A DNA stretch of 14,288 bases from JBBQXY01 sp051004815. Lineage in GTDB: Bacteria; Chloroflexota; Ktedonobacteria; Ktedonobacterales; Ktedonobacteraceae. The notes under the pieces were generated by a model, which saw nothing but the letters and a program-made list of their open reading frames with translations, ran no database searches and was not told where the DNA came from. The position numbers were made by a program, and so were the translations under genes. The stretch covers positions 1-14,288 of the forward strand of contig JBPCJY010000271.1 of the NCBI GenBank assembly GCA_051004815.1. Reading direction: 5' to 3'. The number at the start of each line of letters is the position of its first letter. Positions within the stretch are counted from its first letter, which is position 1. Shown here one piece after another: positions 12,659 to 14,288 of this stretch.

Positions 12659-14062
12659 ATGAGCATTCAATCGCTTAACCCGGCTACCGAGGAAGTTATC
12701 GAAACCTTTGAACCCTATAACACGGCACAAGTCAACGAGGCACTGGAGCAAGCGCGTCACGCTTTTAGCAATTGGCGCACAATATCGTTTGACGAGCGAG
12801 CTAAACATATGCACCACGTTGCGTCCACTTTGCGCGAACATAAGGCCAGGCTAGCTCAACTCGCCACTTTGGAGATGGGCAAGCCCATCACCGAGGCAGA
12901 AGCAGAGGTCGAGAAATGCGCATGGAACTGTGATTTCTATGCCGACAACGCCGCTAAGTTTCTTGCTGACGAGCACGTTACCAGCAACGCCACCGAAAGC
13001 TATATCTCCTACCAGCCACTTGGGGTTATCTTAGCCCTGATGCCCTGGAATTTTCCCTACTGGCAGGTTTTTCGCTTTGCTGCTCCCGCCTTAATGGCAG
13101 GAAACACGGCGGTACTCAAGCACGCATCCAATGTCCCGCGTGCCGCCCTGGAAATCGAGCGCATATTTCAAGATGCCGGACTGCCGCAGGGAGTATTCAA
13201 AACAGTCCTCGTGCCAGGGGCTGAGACGAAGCAACTCATTGATGATCCTCGCATAGCCGCCGTTACCTTGACTGGCAGTGATAGCGCGGGCGTCGCGGTT
13301 GCCTCCGCCAGTGGACACGCGCTCAAGAAGACTGTACTGGAACTTGGCGGCTCTGATGCCTTCATTGTCTTAGAAGATGCAGACCTTGATGCCGCCGCCC
13401 AGATGGCTGTTCGCGCCCGTTTTCAGAATACAGGACAGAGCTGCATCGCGGCGAAACGCTTCATCGTAGTCGAGTCTGTGGCCGCGGCCTTCGAGCAAAA
13501 GTTTGTAGAATACACCGCCAAGTTACACGTCGGCAACCCATTCGACCGCGAGACACAGGTTGGCCCTATGGCCCGTGGCGACTTGCGCGAGGCATTGGAA
13601 AAGCAGGTAGCAGCCTCAGTTGCCATGGGTGCGAAAGTAATCCTGGGTGGCAAGCCGCTGGACGGCAAGGGCTACTTCTACGCTCCCACCATTATCACCA
13701 ATGTGACAACAGAGATGCCAATCTTCCGCGAGGAGACCTTTGGTCCCGTCGCCGCCGTCATTCACGCTCGCGATACCGAGCATGCCGTAGAGCTTGCCAA
13801 TGACTCCGACTTCGGGCTGGGCGGCAACCTGTGGACGCGCAATATTGCACACGGTCGCGAGCTTGCTCGTCGCTTGGAGACGGGCGGCGTGTTCATCAAC
13901 GGCATGACCGCTTCCGACCCGCGTCTCCCCTTCGGCGGCGTCAAACGCAGTGGCTATGGACGCGAACTCTCCACCTTCGGCATTCGCGAGTTCGTCAATA
14001 TCCAAACCGTCTGGATTGGCCCAACTGTAACTCCCGCCACTACAAAAACCAGTGTTGAATAA
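12659..14062 (+). CDS. NAD(P)-dependent aldehyde dehydrogenase, succinate-semialdehyde type
   Basis: This 467-residue enzyme oxidises an aldehyde to the acid. The start at 12659 is set by AAGGAG with 6-nt spacing; a longer frame from 12617 adds 14 residues without support and would begin inside the leader stem-loop. Catalytic and fold marks are PWNFPYWQVFRFAAPALMAG (129-148, with N131), VLKHAS (152-157, with K154), the Rossmann turn LTGSDSAG (204-211), general base E228 in LELGG, nucleophile C262 in NTGQSCIAAKRFIV, and EETFGPV (358-364). The WNFPYWQVFRFAAPALMAGN style and KHAS instead of KPS match the Sad/YneI group of succinate-semialdehyde dehydrogenases. That suggests a role in GABA or related dicarboxylate breakdown, feeding the TCA cycle. 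No transaminase neighbour confirms it. Confidence 0.9.
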   Translation: MSIQSLNPATEEVIETFEPYNTAQVNEALEQARHAFSNWRTISFDERAKHMHHVASTLREHKARLAQLATLEMGKPITEAEAEVEKCAWNCDFYADNAAKFLADEHVTSNATESYISYQPLGVILALMPWNFPYWQVFRFAAPALMAGNTAVLKHASNVPRAALEIERIFQDAGLPQGVFKTVLVPGAETKQLIDDPRIAAVTLTGSDSAGVAVASASGHALKKTVLELGGSDAFIVLEDADLDAAAQMAVRARFQNTGQSCIAAKRFIVVESVAAAFEQKFVEYTAKLHVGNPFDRETQVGPMARGDLREALEKQVAASVAMGAKVILGGKPLDGKGYFYAPTIITNVTTEMPIFREETFGPVAAVIHARDTEHAVELANDSDFGLGGNLWTRNIAHGRELARRLETGGVFINGMTASDPRLPFGGVKRSGYGRELSTFGIREFVNIQTVWIGPTVTPATTKTSVE

Positions 14063-14126
14063 TCTTTAACTGCCCAGGGTACCGGCACGGGGCAATACAT
14101 CTCGCGGAAGCCAGACATCGCCCCGC

Positions 14127-14156
14127 CCCAGGGTACCTTTCACTGGGAGGTTTTTT
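14127..14156 (+). terminator. possible weak terminator of aldehyde dehydrogenase
   Basis: CCCAG (14127-14131) can pair with CTGGG (14143-14147), followed after three bases by TTTTTT (14151-14156). The stem is only 5 bp. CCCAGGGTACC also occurs upstream at 14073-14083 and again at 14127-14137. Confidence 0.4.
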
Positions 14157-14181
14157 GGGGAAAGGCATCGGCGCGGGGGAA

Positions 14182-14279
14182 TGTCATGCTGAGCGCCGCG
14201 AAGAATCTCTCGTCGGGCCGCATGGAGATTCTTCCCCTTCGCTGCGCTCAGGGCTTCGGCTACTGCGCTCAGCATGACA
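14182..14279. repeat. nested inverted repeat, dispersed MITE/REP-like type
   Basis: TGTCATGCTGAGCGC (14182-14196) is exactly inverted as GCGCTCAGCATGACA (14265-14279). Inside, GAAGAATCTC (14200-14209) is inverted as GAGATTCTTC (14225-14234). Repeats starting GTCATGCTGAGCG are widespread between genes in several Chloroflexota and related genomes, as far as I recall. The copy is complete within the window. Confidence 0.65.
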
Positions 14280-14288
14280 GGCGAAACC

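Noticed and set aside
14066..14275. Minus-strand 69-residue frame after the aldehyde dehydrogenase
   Set aside because: It is made of the CCCAGGGTACC and TGTCATGCTGAGCG repeats and is not a gene.

Overview
The window looks like chromosomal DNA from a large-genome, moderate-GC, soil-type bacterium. Ktedonobacteria (Chloroflexota) fit best. The reasons are an IscB gene with an omega-RNA-like 5' region, a free-standing OmpR-type DNA-binding domain, PQQ-like propeller proteins with cytosolic tails, and dispersed palindromes of the TGTCATGCTGAGCG kind. This assignment is inference from gene content, not from a marker gene. No rRNA or tRNA gene was recognised.

Layout. (1) Positions 1-2386, minus strand: phage tail genes, namely a truncated tape-measure protein followed 2 nt later by a structural protein that runs off the left edge. 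(2) Positions 2387-2496: a two-repeat CRISPR array with perfect 37-bp repeats and one 36-bp spacer, preceded on its reading strand by an extended -10 promoter. The tape-measure fragment starts at the last base of the outer repeat, which is the most unusual junction in the window. (3) Positions 2723-5375, minus strand: a tight operon of acyl-CoA dehydrogenase, MaoC-type hydratase and CitE-type CoA-ester lyase. Together they form a plausible oxidise-hydrate-cleave route for a branched or dicarboxylic acyl-CoA. (4) Positions about 5409-7013: a stand-alone IscB element with all catalytic residues present and about 260 nt of structured upstream RNA, inserted between the operon and a LysR-family regulator on the same strand.

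(5) Positions 8091-10967, plus strand: a membrane-anchored PQQ-like beta-propeller protein and a cytidylate-kinase-like P-loop protein. (6) Positions 10968-11297: a gene-free stretch with a promoter-like site, two strong stem-loops and a 12-bp direct repeat ahead of the next gene. (7) Positions 11298-12011: a monotopic initiating sugar-phosphate transferase. It converges on a small winged-helix regulator at 12086-12406 across a perfect, loopless 72-bp palindrome. (8) Positions 12659-14062: a succinate-semialdehyde-type aldehyde dehydrogenase with a leader stem-loop just before its ribosome site. It is followed by a terminator and a nested inverted repeat of dispersed type.

The best candidates for follow-up are the phage/CRISPR junction and the IscB element with its readable predicted guide. 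The IscB family itself is described; the array/prophage junction is less ordinary, but it could also be an assembly product.
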